A stretch of DNA of 64,000 nt from an uncultured Clostridia bacterium (GCA_944383915.1 CALWRJ010000013.1:37271-101270); one strand, 5' to 3'. Counted from the stretch's first letter, positions 53,140 through 63,639 are shown. Numbers and translations are program-made. Notes: generated by a model from the sequence alone, not told the origin.

Positions 53140-53254
53140 TTTTTTACTCAAAATTTAAACATTCTTTGCATAAATATTCCAAAAATGCCTTATTTTGTTT
53201 GTCTTTTTCGTCAAACTTTGCTAAAATTATACAAACAGAAAAGGGGAGTATGTT

Positions 53255-53455
53255 ATGCCGTTTCAAATTATATGTGCAAGAAATAAAGGTTTTTGGAGCA
53301 AAATCGTAACTGCAATTTGTGGCTTTGCTCTCGTAATTGTTGCTATGGCGGTCGTTTTCCCAATTTCATCAGTTGATAATACCCAATCAGCCACTCAAAT
53401 CGATTCATTTGCAACTATTACCACAGAAACTCAAGCCGAACAAGAAAATGCTTAA
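53255..53455 (+). CDS. Small exported or membrane-anchored protein (66 aa)
   Basis: MPFQIICARNKGFWSKIVTA followed by ICGFALVIVAMAVVFPISS, a single membrane segment or signal peptide, then a Thr/Gln/Glu-rich tail. GGGGAG at good spacing supports the ATG, and a terminator follows at 53463. Function unknown. Confidence 0.62.
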   Translation: MPFQIICARNKGFWSKIVTAICGFALVIVAMAVVFPISSVDNTQSATQIDSFATITTETQAEQENA

Positions 53456-53462
53456 CATTTAA

Positions 53463-53487
53463 GTCACTTACTAAAGTGGCTTTTTTG
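53463..53487 (+). terminator. Terminator after the 66-residue gene
   Basis: GTCACTT pairs with AAGTGGC (one G-T) and is followed by six T. Confidence 0.75.
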
Positions 53488-53629
53488 TTTTTAATAATTA
53501 AATTTATTAGTAATAATCACCAGATATTGTTAAAATTAAAAAAACTGAAAATTTTTGTAAAACTATGTAATTTTTATTTTGTGATTTTCAAGTTTTTGAG
53601 TATACTAGATTTATAAAGGGGAACAAAAT

Positions 53630-53698
53630 ATGCAAAAATTACAATTTTCCCTTAAATATGGGCTTTTATTTCAAAACTACAAACAAAAATCAATTTAA
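53630..53698 (+). CDS. Possible 22-residue leader peptide
   Basis: MQKLQFSLKYGLLFQNYKQK plus SI, with a strong AAAGGGGA site and a TATACT box 24 bases before the start. It lies directly upstream of the surface-protein locus at 53.77 kb. An A/T-rich GCG...CGC hairpin region follows. It may be a regulatory uORF for that locus. Confidence 0.35.
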   Translation: MQKLQFSLKYGLLFQNYKQKSI

Positions 53699-53770
53699 GC
53701 AAATTTAATATAAAACTTTAACGCAATAAATTGCGTTTTTTCGCGTTTACAAAAAAAGGGGGGCGTCTAA

Positions 53771-56326
53771 TTGGCGTTTAGGGAACTATCTACTAAATAT
53801 AAATTTTACACAATTCTTTGTGCCATAATTTTTGTTTTAGCGGTTGGCGATACGGTATTAGGTATTTTACTTTCGAATAAATCTCCTTCTACAAAAGCGC
53901 TTACTTCTGGTGATTATGAATATGAAATAGTAAATGGTACTGCGGAGATAACATATTATGAATATACTAGTACGACATCATGATTAACCATACCTAGTAC
54001 ATTAGGTGGATATAGAGTCACGAGTATTGGGGATGAAGCTTTTTGGGATAGTGAAAATTTAACTTCAGTAACAATACCAAGTGGTGTTACAAATATAGGA
54101 AATCATGCATTTCGTAATTGTACTAATTTATCTTCACTATCAATACCGAGCACTGTCACTACTATAGGGTTTAATGCGTTTCGAGATTGTACAAGTTTAA
54201 GAACAGTAACATTACCGAGTAATCTTACAAGCATAGGAACTTGGGCATTTGGAGATAGCGGGTTGACATCGATAACAATACCAAGTAGTCTCAAAAGCAT
54301 ACCTACATATTTATTTGGGAATTGTGAAAATTTATCCTCGGTTACTATATCTAATGGTGTAACAAGTATTGGAAGTTATGCATTTTATGGTTGTACCAGT
54401 ATAACCTCAATTACAATACCGAGTAGCATCACAAGTATAGCATATGATGCATTTAATAATTGTCCAAAATTAAATTCATTTTCAGTAAATTCAAGCAATC
54501 AAACATATAAAAGTGTAAATGGTGTAATATATTCTAAAGATGGTAGCATTATAGTAATGTATCCGAGAGGTAAGTCGGGTAGTTATACTATAGTATCAGG
54601 GACAACTACGATTGGGGAGTCTGCGTTTGAATATACTGAAAATTTAACTTCGGTAACAATACCAAGTAGTGTAACAAGTATTGGCACATATGCATTTTAT
54701 AGTTCTCTCAAATTAGAATCAGTCATAATAGGAAGTGGTGTTAGGACTATAGATGATAGGGCATTTTATTATTGTCCATTATTAGAATCTGTAACAATGG
54801 GAAGTAATGTTACTAGTATTGGAAATTCTGCTTTTGAAGATTGCACTAGTTTAACTTCAGTAACAATACCAAGTCGTGTAACAAGCATTGGAAGTTCTGC
54901 TTTTCGTTATTGTGACATCTTAACTTATGTAGATTTTGAAAATAATATAACAAGCGATTCTAATATGATAGGTTCTAATGCTTTTAGAAATAATGGCTCA
55001 AATGTAGAGTATCATTTTAAAGATTATAAAAGTTATTATTATGCACTTAACTATCACAGTTCAAAATTTACAAGCACAAATAATTTTACCTATGATGGAC
55101 CAATACAGTATATAATCACATTTGCTGTAAATAATCCAACTTATGGCTCGATAAATTATTCAGGTAGCAATTGGTATAATAGTGGCGTAAGCTTAACACT
55201 GCAAGCAACTGCATATCCAGATTATCGTTTTGTAGGCTGGAGTACAAATGGTGGTTATTCAATAACATCAACAAGTAACCCTTATACAATAACCGTTTCA
55301 CGACAAATAACCTATACTGCTGTATTTGATGAAAATTCACTTAATATTATAACAAACACAGACGGACACGGTACAATTTCAGCAACCGCTAGTACTGTTC
55401 AATATGGAGGCAGTGTAACGGTAACTGCAGCACCGTCTAGTTCTAGTTATGAATTTAACTATTTCACGGTTAACGGTGGAAGCCCAATTTATGAAAACCC
55501 ATATACCGTTACAAACATAACCCAAGACACCACAATCACCGCATATTTTAAATTAAAAACATACTCAGTTACTACTAGCACGGACGGAAACGGTAGTATA
55601 ACTGCCAGCGCTACCGTTACTCACGGCGGGAGTTTTCAAGTTACTGCAACACCTAATGCAAGTTATTTGTTTGACTACTTCATCCTAAACAACGATACAA
55701 GCAACCCAATAACAACAAACCCATACACAATCACAAATATAACCCAAAATACAACAATCGTAGCATACTTTAAACGCGCATATGCTCATACTAGCGCAAC
55801 AAGTGGTGGGGAAGTGCGAGTATCAGGAAATAACCTAGGCGCAGAACACACAAGCGAAAGTGTAACATACACCGCAATACCATATACTAACTATTACCTA
55901 ATCGGCTGGTTTATAGACGGAGTATTGTATACTCAAAACGGAAACACAGTCCTAGATAAAACAATAACTCTAACACAAGCCCAAGCCCAAGGCGCGTGGG
56001 TAGTACCAGTATTTAGCACCAACCCAAGTGACACCCCAACTTTAAACACAACCCTAGAAAACACAACCGCAGTTAACTCCACAATAGGCGGTGAGGCAAG
56101 AATGGTGGGGATAGACAATACGGACACCCAAGCAACCCTAATAGCCAAAGCAAGCGAAAACTACCGTTTTATTGGTTGGTATGACGGCGAAACCTTACTC
56201 GGCACAGATTTAAGTATTCGCCTAAACCTTTCCACCATTCAAAATAAAATAATAATTGCCCGTTTTGAACCGATAAACTCAAATAACAACGACCAAACAG
56301 ACAGTGGTAATATTGATATATTATAG
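53771..56326 (+). pseudogene. Leucine-rich and InlB-like repeat surface protein, interrupted by an in-frame TGA
   Basis: From TTG 53771, after AAAGGGGGG, 70 codons encode the family N-terminus (MAFRELSTKYKFYTILCAII and a membrane segment) up to TGA at 53981-53983. The same frame then continues for 780 codons to 56326, with BspA-type leucine-rich repeats beginning right after the stop (LTIPSTLGGYRVTSIGDEAF). Three InlB-like repeats, the tail NNDQTDSGNIDIL and all family modules are present. The first ATG after the stop, 54263, is inside a repeat. Either a nonsense mutation, rare read-through or a sequence error. Confidence 0.75.
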
Positions 56327-56410
56327 AATATGTTAATTTAAAACCACTTATATCGCCACAACAATTAATTTAAATTATTTTAATAAATAAAAACTTCTAT
56401 ACAAACAAAT

Positions 56411-56458
56411 AATGACCAAACAGATAGCGGAAACCACGATTTTATTAAAAAATTCACC
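56411..56458 (+). repeat. Vestigial second copy of the family C-terminal tail
   Basis: AATGACCAAACAGATAGCGG and the following bases would read NDQTDSGNHDF and lead into ATTAAAAAATTCAC. This is nearly identical to 33248-33297 and again downstream of a family gene. Confidence 0.7.
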
Positions 56459-56542
56459 TTGTATTTAAAAAAATTCACTTCTAGGTAAAGTGAATTTTTA
56501 TCAATTTTGTAATTTATATCATTAAGACAACTTATACTAAAC

Positions 56543-56567
56543 AAAAAAGAGCCGTTTGGCTCTTTTT
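56543..56567. terminator. Bidirectional terminator
   Basis: AAAAAGAGCC pairs with GGCTCTTTTT around GTTT. It serves the leftward lepB, whose stop it touches, and possibly the rightward surface-protein locus. Confidence 0.8.
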
Positions 56568-57303
56568 AAAATAGAAATTCAATTAAATTATTCCAAAAAC
56601 TATCTTTTTCCAAAATTGACTCAACAACACCAATAACACTTGAAACAGGTTGAGGTCCAACACAGCGCGAATCATAACTATCCGCACGATTATCTCCCAT
56701 AAAAAAGATATATCCATCAGGAATTAGAATCGTATCAAAATCAATTCGCTCAATTATCCCGTAAGTATCTCCACCTTTCCAGTCACGCCAAGGACTTTGG
56801 TTTTGGAAATTTCTCAATTTTTGATTTGCTTCAAAACTATTACTATTGCTACTTATATAACTGCTTTCATCGAGTAGGGTAAACTCACTTTCACCGGCTT
56901 TTTTGATATAAACATTTATTATACCATTTTCATTTCTCATTCGTAACATATCACCAGGGAGAGCAATAACTCGTTTTATAAGCAGTTTGTCGTTAATTTG
57001 CGTGTCGCTAGAACAACTTGTGTCTAAAATAACAATATCTCCGCGTTCAATTGTGTCATATCGGTTTACTACAGCAATATCACCAGTCGGGTTTTCGTAA
57101 TTATTTATACCAGGTTGCATGGATGAACCATCAATCGGCTTTAAGTAATGCCCGCCAACCCAATAAATTCCCATACCCATAAGTAGCAAAATGAAAGTTA
57201 GGGTAACGGCATTTAGTATAGATAAAAATCGTTTGTATAATGGAAAACAAACATTGCCCCTTGGGTCTTCTAATTTGCTCGACATAAATACCTTTACCCG
57301 CAT
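56566..57303 (-). CDS. lepB: Signal peptidase I
   Basis: 245 residues. One membrane helix (~29-49). The catalytic Ser is in DGSSMQPG (Ser61) and the Lys is in LIKRVIALPGD (Lys110); GDNRADSYDSR is the third conserved box. This Ser/Lys type processes general Sec signal peptides. A 30-residue insertion between the boxes (SSNSNSFEANQKLRNFQNQS) is longer than in Bacillus enzymes. MSSKLED at 57285 is an alternative start. Downstream of ppa on the same strand. Confidence 0.93.
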   Translation of the reverse strand: MRVKVFMSSKLEDPRGNVCFPLYKRFLSILNAVTLTFILLLMGMGIYWVGGHYLKPIDGSSMQPGINNYENPTGDIAVVNRYDTIERGDIVILDTSCSSDTQINDKLLIKRVIALPGDMLRMRNENGIINVYIKKAGESEFTLLDESSYISSNSNSFEANQKLRNFQNQSPWRDWKGGDTYGIIERIDFDTILIPDGYIFFMGDNRADSYDSRCVGPQPVSSVIGVVESILEKDSFWNNLIEFLF

Positions 57304-57320
57304 GGCGCGAGCCCTTTTAA

Positions 57321-57854
57321 TTAATTTCTATCATATTCAGCAGCGTAGTTTATAAGGCTGTCATTAATAACCTTTAAAGCCGCCTCAATTCCTTCTACAC
57401 TCTTAATTTCAGTAACTTTGTTTTGTAGTTCTTTGTATCTCTTAAAGAAGTGTACCATCTCATCAAATGTATGCTTTGGAAGTCCGTCCATATTCTTTAC
57501 ATTAGTAAAAAATGGATCATCTTTTGCAACAGCAATAATTTTCTCATCTTGCTCGCCATCATCAACCATTATAATCATCCCAATAGGACGGCACTCAACA
57601 AGCACTCCTGGAATTAACGGCTCACTGGTTAAAACTAGCACATCAAGAGGGTCGCCGTCACCACCAAGGGTGCGTGGAATAAATCCGTAGTTGGCAGGGT
57701 AAACCATACTTGTGTAAAGTAAACGGTCAAACTTAATCAACCCGGTTTCCTTGTCCAATTCATACTTAACTTTTCCGCCTTTACCAATTTCAATAAAAGC
57801 CATAAAGTCGTTTTCTTTAACTCTGCTTTTTTCAATGTCATGCCAAATGTTCAT
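57321..57854 (-). CDS. ppa: Inorganic pyrophosphatase, family I
   Basis: 177 residues. [20 protein letters not shown] and [22 protein letters not shown] are the type I signature with the metal-binding Asp residues. Hydrolyses PPi in the cytosol. AGGAGAAAATTTT precedes ATG 57854. Co-directional with lepB, with a 17-base gap. Confidence 0.94.
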   Translation of the reverse strand: MNIWHDIEKSRVKENDFMAFIEIGKGGKVKYELDKETGLIKFDRLLYTSMVYPANYGFIPRTLGGDGDPLDVLVLTSEPLIPGVLVECRPIGMIIMVDDGEQDEKIIAVAKDDPFFTNVKNMDGLPKHTFDEMVHFFKRYKELQNKVTEIKSVEGIEAALKVINDSLINYAAEYDRN

Positions 57855-57982
57855 AAAATTTTCTCCTTAAATTGAATTGCATATCAACTATTATAGCACT
57901 TACATAAATTATAGGCAAGCAATTTTAAATTATAAACAAATTTTTTGTAAAACTTGCTTTTTCCTTTATCTTAGGAGAGATA

Positions 57983-58011
57983 TTGACAAAATATTGCTTT
58001 TATGGTATAAT
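57983..58011 (+). promoter_or_regulatory. Promoter of the export region
   Basis: TTGACA (57983-57988)-17-TATAAT (58006-58011), 45 bases before TTG 58057. Confidence 0.85.
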
Positions 58012-58056
58012 TGCTTATGAAATAAGTAAAAAAATAAAAGGTAGGGGGAAAATAGA

Positions 58057-59832
58057 TTGGCAGCAGTAGGTTATTATAGACCAAGTCTAATTAATAATGT
58101 TAGTACTTATACTCAACAGCAACTAGAGGCTTTTTTGCGCAATATCGCAGTTCACCTAAACAATATTCATAAAGCAGCGCGCGAATATAAAACACATATC
58201 ATAGACGGAACGAAAGAGGCTGTGACTTATGAAAATATTCGCAACGGTGTTTTTGCTGCAAAGGATGGTATTTTATCTATATTGCACTATTTAAAGGATG
58301 ATCTATTTAATAAAACATTACTTCCGGATATGTTTGATTTGTTTGTCGGTATTTGGGTAAATCAAGTTATAAAAAGCACAAAAATTTTGTATGCGGATAT
58401 GAAAGCGTCATATGTTTATCACAAATGGCGTCACAATGTAAAACATATCAAAGGGGCAGGTAATACGCCTGTAATAGTTAGCGTTGGACTAAATCCATTA
58501 GTTAAATCAAATGGTAAAGCACAAAAAATGAATGGCGACCTTAAAAGTATAATTGATTCAAACCAAAAAAACGGCGGAATTTTGCTTTTAAACTCCGAAG
58601 GCGCGTACAACACCTGTTTGGACGCAAAACGCCAATTTAAAGGAACTGTTTGCATTTCTAGTAACAACGGCGCCTTTGTTTCAGTTATGAATCATAACGG
58701 CGAACAAATCGTTTTGCAAGACAAAAAGTTGCCTAGCGATGTCGCGAAATCTCTTACAGACTACTTTTCAGATCCTAATCATAACGAATTAAACGGTTTT
58801 GTTATGTTGCTTGAGGGTAAAGACCGCACAGTAAGTGCAATCGATTTAGGAAACGGAAAAGTTACTGCAATTAATAATACCAATTTTACTACAAACCCAG
58901 TTGATATCGCTGAGGCAATTAAAAATTCATACAATATTCGTATTGTGCCCAAAATGACTAAATATGAGAGAAAGAGTTTGTCAGATTCAAAAACAAGTTA
59001 TCTTGCAAATAATAGCAAATTTGCCGATATCTACAATCAAAAGGCAGGGCAAATAGCGACCGCGCTTGCAAATCTCCCAGACGACCTAAAAGATTTGATT
59101 GACGACAATACGCGTATTCAATTTTGCCACGATGGCAGCGTTTCAATCGTTCCCAAAGGCTGTAGCAAAGTCAAATCTATGCAACTTATCGCCGATGCTT
59201 ACGGAATGGATCGTTCCCAAGTTATGAATATGGCTTCGTCAATCTCCGATGTTTGCGAGCCTGTTACTCTAACTAAAATTTCAAGTTATCTCGAATATGG
59301 TGGCAACCCAGACAAACTCGCACTCAATGTAAATAAAATTGACGAATTTTTGGTAAACAACCCCGATTCATTCAGTATTATTTCAAATTTCACTAGATCT
59401 AGCGATATGTTTAATCTTATAAATAAACTTAAAAAAGACGCCGAAGTCGACCCAGCTTATGTTGAAATCGAAATGGCAAGGTACGAGGCAGAACTAATAG
59501 ACCGACTTCGTACACAAGTTGCTTATTGGGAAAGTGAAAAGGCAAAATATCCAGATACTGACACAAGTCCAGAAGCCGAAGCTCATCGTGCAAAATGTAA
59601 TAGCCAAATCACTAATATTATAAATAAAAAAGACCAAATGCTCGCTCAAAAACGCGCCGAATTATCTACCGCATTCGACATCTCAAAATATATTGACACG
59701 CACTCAAATCTTACTTCAAGAAAGGTTGTTAATTTGTCAAATAAAGAAATTACACCAGCGCCCACTCCAACGCCAACACCAAGTCCAAGTCCTTCACCAA
59801 GCCCAACTCCTGCACCAACTCGCACATTTTAA
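58057..59832 (+). CDS. Large protein with a degenerate HAD-like domain
   Basis: 591 residues from TTG, after AGGGGGAAA. Residues ~137-400 follow the Cof-type HAD phosphatase order. VIVSVGLNPLVKSNG stands where FDLDGTL is expected, ISSNNGAFVSVMNHNGEQIV matches the I..NGA..I cap entry, and CHDGSVSIVPKGCSKVKSMQ matches the 'p.gvsKg.al' segment. The GDGxND motif is replaced by MASSISDVCEP. Both catalytic Asp are therefore missing. The C-terminus has a charged helix and a Pro/Thr/Ser-rich tail (PTPTPTPSPSPSPSPTPAPT). No signal peptide. The HAD relation is inference; a structure-based search should confirm it. Confidence 0.62.
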   Translation: MAAVGYYRPSLINNVSTYTQQQLEAFLRNIAVHLNNIHKAAREYKTHIIDGTKEAVTYENIRNGVFAAKDGILSILHYLKDDLFNKTLLPDMFDLFVGIWVNQVIKSTKILYADMKASYVYHKWRHNVKHIKGAGNTPVIVSVGLNPLVKSNGKAQKMNGDLKSIIDSNQKNGGILLLNSEGAYNTCLDAKRQFKGTVCISSNNGAFVSVMNHNGEQIVLQDKKLPSDVAKSLTDYFSDPNHNELNGFVMLLEGKDRTVSAIDLGNGKVTAINNTNFTTNPVDIAEAIKNSYNIRIVPKMTKYERKSLSDSKTSYLANNSKFADIYNQKAGQIATALANLPDDLKDLIDDNTRIQFCHDGSVSIVPKGCSKVKSMQLIADAYGMDRSQVMNMASSISDVCEPVTLTKISSYLEYGGNPDKLALNVNKIDEFLVNNPDSFSIISNFTRSSDMFNLINKLKKDAEVDPAYVEIEMARYEAELIDRLRTQVAYWESEKAKYPDTDTSPEAEAHRAKCNSQITNIINKKDQMLAQKRAELSTAFDISKYIDTHSNLTSRKVVNLSNKEITPAPTPTPTPSPSPSPSPTPAPTRTF

Positions 59833-59838
59833 CCCAGA

Positions 59839-59870
59839 AACTCACTTTTAATAAGTGAGTTTTCTTTTTT
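59839..59870 (+). terminator. Terminator
   Basis: ACTCACTT (59840-59847) pairs with AAGTGAGT (59853-59860), then a T-rich run. Confidence 0.8.
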
Positions 59871-60116
59871 ATTAAAAAGCTTTCGTTTTAGTTGGTAAAA
59901 AATAGCTTTTTTATATTCCTATATATTATATAAGTAATTTTTACTTTAAAAAAATTTTTTTGCCAAATTTTTAGCAAATTTCGTTTAATTGTGTTTTAAT
60001 ATGTGTTATTTTTTAAAATTTGCACAAAATACTATCCAAAACAATGCAAAATCATTTGAGTTTTTTAAATCATTTTGATAAAATTAATCGAAAAGGCAAA
60101 AAAATTGGAGAAAAAT

Positions 60117-61358
60117 ATGGAGACAAATAAACCAAAAGGAGAGTTAACCCCGCAAGAACTTGACCGCATCTCGCGTAACGAGATGTTGCGCCAGGAACAA
60201 CCCGAAGTTGACGATATCGAAGTTACAAACAACCCAAACGCGCCCGAGAGCACTTTAAAGCCCGAGGTTATGGAGCAGTACAACCAAGCCAAAGAGCCAA
60301 GTTTCGAGCAAGTTAAACTCCGCGAGTACAAACAAAGGCAAATGGAGGAGTTTACCAACAACTATTCTATTAGCCAAGTCGTTCCGTCAGGGTGGACCAC
60401 ATTCTTTAATGTCATAAATACGATTTTACTTACCCTTGCTCTTGTAATAGCCTTTTTTGTTGCTTTTGGACTTTTATTTGGTTTGAGAATAGGTATAGTG
60501 CCGACTGACAGTATGGAGCCAACAATTTCGACATGGAGTCTTGTTATTGTGCGTCCTGTTGATGATGCTAATGATATTCGCGTAAACGACATTTTAAGTT
60601 ATCAATACAATGGACAATCTTATATCCACCGCGTTACATCAATAACTCCAGGCGAAGGCGATAGTGGACCAATTTACATTATGGAAGGGGATAACACTAA
60701 TTATGAAGGAAGTAGCCACTCGATAGTATTCCGTATGATAGAAGGTGAAATGATTGTAAGTATCCCAGGACTAGGAGCGGTTGTTTACTTTATTCAAAAT
60801 AATATCTTGGTTACTGTTGCCGTAATTATTACTCTAATTATTGCATTGATTCTTGCGCGCCTTCTTATTGAACGCAAACACGCGAAATACGAACTTCAAG
60901 CCTTCATCGACAAAAAAGCAGAGTATGAGCAACTTGCCGAACACCGCTTTAAACAACAACAACGCGCACAAGAGGATAAAGATTTTGCCGAGATTATGCG
61001 CACCAAAACTGATGAAAAACTTCTTGACGCTAATAATTCTACCGCGCAAAACCAACTTTCAAATACACCTACAAACGCGCAAAACGAACAAGCAAGCGCC
61101 CAATCTACTAATACTCAAAATATAGCGCCTGCTGAATTTAATTCACAAGCAAACACACAATTTGAGGGCAATTCACCTTATAACACACAAAATTACTACA
61201 ATGCTTCGCAAAGCCCCGAGCAATACAACCCTGCGCAAAATAATATCCCGCAAAATGAATATAATGCTCAACAAAATTACTACACACCGCAAAATAATGT
61301 AGGGGGCGAACAAAACCCTTCACAAAATGACGATAATACTTCGCCAAATAATTCTTAA
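60117..61358 (+). CDS. sipW: SipW-type signal peptidase with long tails
   Basis: About 413 residues from ATG 60117, after TTGGAG. A charged 90-residue N-terminal extension precedes a membrane helix (~96-124). The catalytic Ser is in PTDSMEPTI (Ser132), and His171 in YIHRVTSI takes the place of the bacterial Lys. EGDNTNYEGSS completes the S26B/ER-type pattern. A second membrane helix (~225-250) is followed by a coiled coil and an Asn/Gln-rich tail of more than 100 residues. SipW enzymes process TasA/TapA-type fibre proteins; the next two genes are probable substrates. Confidence 0.85.
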   Translation: METNKPKGELTPQELDRISRNEMLRQEQPEVDDIEVTNNPNAPESTLKPEVMEQYNQAKEPSFEQVKLREYKQRQMEEFTNNYSISQVVPSGWTTFFNVINTILLTLALVIAFFVAFGLLFGLRIGIVPTDSMEPTISTWSLVIVRPVDDANDIRVNDILSYQYNGQSYIHRVTSITPGEGDSGPIYIMEGDNTNYEGSSHSIVFRMIEGEMIVSIPGLGAVVYFIQNNILVTVAVIITLIIALILARLLIERKHAKYELQAFIDKKAEYEQLAEHRFKQQQRAQEDKDFAEIMRTKTDEKLLDANNSTAQNQLSNTPTNAQNEQASAQSTNTQNIAPAEFNSQANTQFEGNSPYNTQNYYNASQSPEQYNPAQNNIPQNEYNAQQNYYTPQNNVGGEQNPSQNDDNTSPNNS

Positions 61359-61552
61359 ATGTGTTTTATGTGTGGATATGTGGATTTCTAAAAAATATAT
61401 GAAAATTTGCATATAAAATGGATAAAATCACAAAATATCACTAAATTAAGACAAAATTTTCGATATTTTTCAAAAATAGCATAAAATCGTTTTACTTTTA
61501 AAAAGAAATAATGTAAAATTTTGATAAAATGAAACAAAAAAAGGAGAGGAGC

Positions 61553-63043
61553 GTGTCAAAATTTAATTTGTTTAAATCAAAACTTTCGTTAGTTTGGCTA
61601 ATTAGTATTAGTGTGATACTTATCGCTTGCCTTACAGTCGGTGTGGTTTTGGCTGCAATTTCTAGGACACAGAGCGAATCTCCTCCAAGCATCAATGCTG
61701 GTAAGGTTGGTACACAGTTTTGGGATTTAAATAATAACGCTGTAACCGATTTAAGCAAATTGTCAAATAGTTCTGCACTTTATGTTTCGGCATCTCTTAA
61801 TGGCAGTACGAATGTTGACCCTGCTTGCGTTTTGCGTATTTCGTCAAATGCAATCGATTTTGAGGACACTTGGACTTACCAAGATAACGGCTATTATTAT
61901 TACAATGGAATAGTAGGTAATGGCGGTACTATTACGCGAGTTTTAGTCGGTACTGTAACTAACAATAAAGGTAGCGTTCTTGCCGATGTTATGCAGTTTT
62001 CAGATAGTACTAATGGTTTTGTTAGCGCTTGGTCGCCACTCGCTGGACGCGATGCTAAATCAGCATCTCTTTCTAATGCAGGTAGTGTAGACGCACCAGG
62101 TAAAACTGTTGATAATGTTAACTTTATTCAAGTAGGACCATCTCCACTTTTTGGTATGTACAGAATACGAGATTCTAATAAAGTTCAATATACTGCTACT
62201 AGTAAGCAAACAGTTGTAACTACAGATGACGCACTTCTTATGCCACTTCCAGCATTACCAAATGGTCAAACTATAACTATATCAGAAACAATTGGTTCAC
62301 TAGATAGTGGTTATTTGTTGTTCTATTCAAACGCATTTTTGCCAGTAATAGTAATGCTTAACTATGAATTAGCACTTTACGAACGAGACGGCGATTCTTA
62401 TGAATTAGTAACTTCGTCAAGTCCTTTTGGTTACAATTTTAGTTCTACTGCAACACTCGCTCACGGCTCGGCATTCACAGCCGTAGATACAGGGAGTCGT
62501 GGTATAAATGTAGTTTCAAATCGCCCAATAATGCCAGGCGAATATGTACAAACGCTTAATGGTGCTAGCACAATTTCTTTAACCATTTCATCTGTCAACA
62601 AAGATATCAATGAAGGGGACTACGCAATTAGGCTTGTTGTTTCTATCGATGTAGAGGATGTAGACTCATTCGCTGAAAAACTTATTGCTCTCACTGATAC
62701 TGACCCATCAAACGATAAAAACTTGTCAAACTATAAAAAATATGTGACCGCATATAATGCCAACGCTAATATGCACAGTAAATACATTACTTGGTTAAAT
62801 GCAATTGTAAGTGCTGCAAAGACTGTTGGCTTAGTTGATTCAAGTTTTGCGGTTAATGACTTCTATACAAAATTAAGCGGTGGCGGTGTAGGTGGCGTAA
62901 CTTATAGTGTTCAAAATAATAATAACAATGTCGTTGACGATGAAGGCGATGTTGACAATGTCGAAAACACCGAGGACGCGGAAAATGTTGAGAGCGCTGG
63001 CGGTACTGAAAGTGTCGAAAACACCGAAACTCAAAGTATATAA
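61553..63043 (+). CDS. SipW-dependent-type secreted protein (large)
   Basis: About 496 residues from GTG 61553, after AGGAGAGGAG. Signal region: VWLISISVILIACLTVGVVL then AAISRTQSE, resembling the late-cleaving, Ala-rich SipW-cognate signal peptide. The mature part is beta-rich with no recognised enzyme motif (SLNGSTNVDPACVLRISSNA, GEYVQTLNGASTISLTISSV). It ends in an acidic Asp/Val/Glu/Asn repeat tail (DDEGDVDNVENTEDAENVES). Probably a wall or matrix protein; function inferred from context. Confidence 0.72.
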   Translation: MSKFNLFKSKLSLVWLISISVILIACLTVGVVLAAISRTQSESPPSINAGKVGTQFWDLNNNAVTDLSKLSNSSALYVSASLNGSTNVDPACVLRISSNAIDFEDTWTYQDNGYYYYNGIVGNGGTITRVLVGTVTNNKGSVLADVMQFSDSTNGFVSAWSPLAGRDAKSASLSNAGSVDAPGKTVDNVNFIQVGPSPLFGMYRIRDSNKVQYTATSKQTVVTTDDALLMPLPALPNGQTITISETIGSLDSGYLLFYSNAFLPVIVMLNYELALYERDGDSYELVTSSSPFGYNFSSTATLAHGSAFTAVDTGSRGINVVSNRPIMPGEYVQTLNGASTISLTISSVNKDINEGDYAIRLVVSIDVEDVDSFAEKLIALTDTDPSNDKNLSNYKKYVTAYNANANMHSKYITWLNAIVSAAKTVGLVDSSFAVNDFYTKLSGGGVGGVTYSVQNNNNNVVDDEGDVDNVENTEDAENVESAGGTESVENTETQSI

Positions 63044-63063
63044 ATTTTAAAGGAGGGTAACTT

Positions 63064-63639
63064 ATGAGCAAATTTAGTAATTTAAAAACCTATAATATAA
63101 TGATTTTCGCCTTAATCCCTATATTATTTATTGCTATGGTAGCCACGGTTACCCTAGCCGCAATGACCGATACTGAGGAAGGGAAAAATACAATCACTAT
63201 TACAGGTATGGGTCCCGTTACGGCGTCAATTACTACTACAACAGGCTTGTATCCAGGCGGTGATTTCGTAGGTGCAATATCGCTTGCATACGCTCGAGGA
63301 AACGGATATGACGCTAGTTCAATAACAGTCTCAAATTTTGAAATAACAAGTGTTACAGCAAATCTATCAAACAGTAAAACACAACCTGTAAGTGTATCGA
63401 CCGAAACTAACACATTTGACTACATAACAGGTAATTACACTTTTACTCCAAGTGGCGCTGATACAAACGACTTAGCTAATGGTGGTACTTTGTCGATTAC
63501 CGCAGGCACTCCTCAAACTGTAAATCTTAAATTTACCCTAAAAGATGGTTCGAGCACAAACGGCACCCCAGCAACTGCTTTGCTCAATTGTGTAAAGAGC
63601 CTTACAATAAATTATACCTTTACCGTTTCAACTTCTTAA
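63064..63639 (+). CDS. SipW-dependent-type secreted protein (small, TasA/CalY-like context)
   Basis: 191 residues. AAAGGAGGG at ideal spacing. Signal region IFALIPILFIAMVATVTLAA MT, then EEGKNTITITGMGPVTASIT, resembling TasA/camelysin-type N-termini. The mature part is Thr/Ser/Gly-rich beta sequence without Cys except one near the C-terminus. Overall size and operon position after sipW fit a major fibre or surface subunit, but homology to TasA is not strong enough to name it. Confidence 0.7.
   Translation: MSKFSNLKTYNIMIFALIPILFIAMVATVTLAAMTDTEEGKNTITITGMGPVTASITTTTGLYPGGDFVGAISLAYARGNGYDASSITVSNFEITSVTANLSNSKTQPVSVSTETNTFDYITGNYTFTPSGADTNDLANGGTLSITAGTPQTVNLKFTLKDGSSTNGTPATALLNCVKSLTINYTFTVSTS

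Noticed and set aside
53981-53983. TGA as tryptophan or selenocysteine
   Set aside because: rimM, rbgA and other genes end normally at TGA, and aligned family members have small polar residues here, not Trp or Cys; no recoding hairpin was evident.
63064-63639. Direct naming of the small secreted protein as TasA
   Set aside because: Only signal region and operon context agree; the mature sequence is not clearly homologous by eye.
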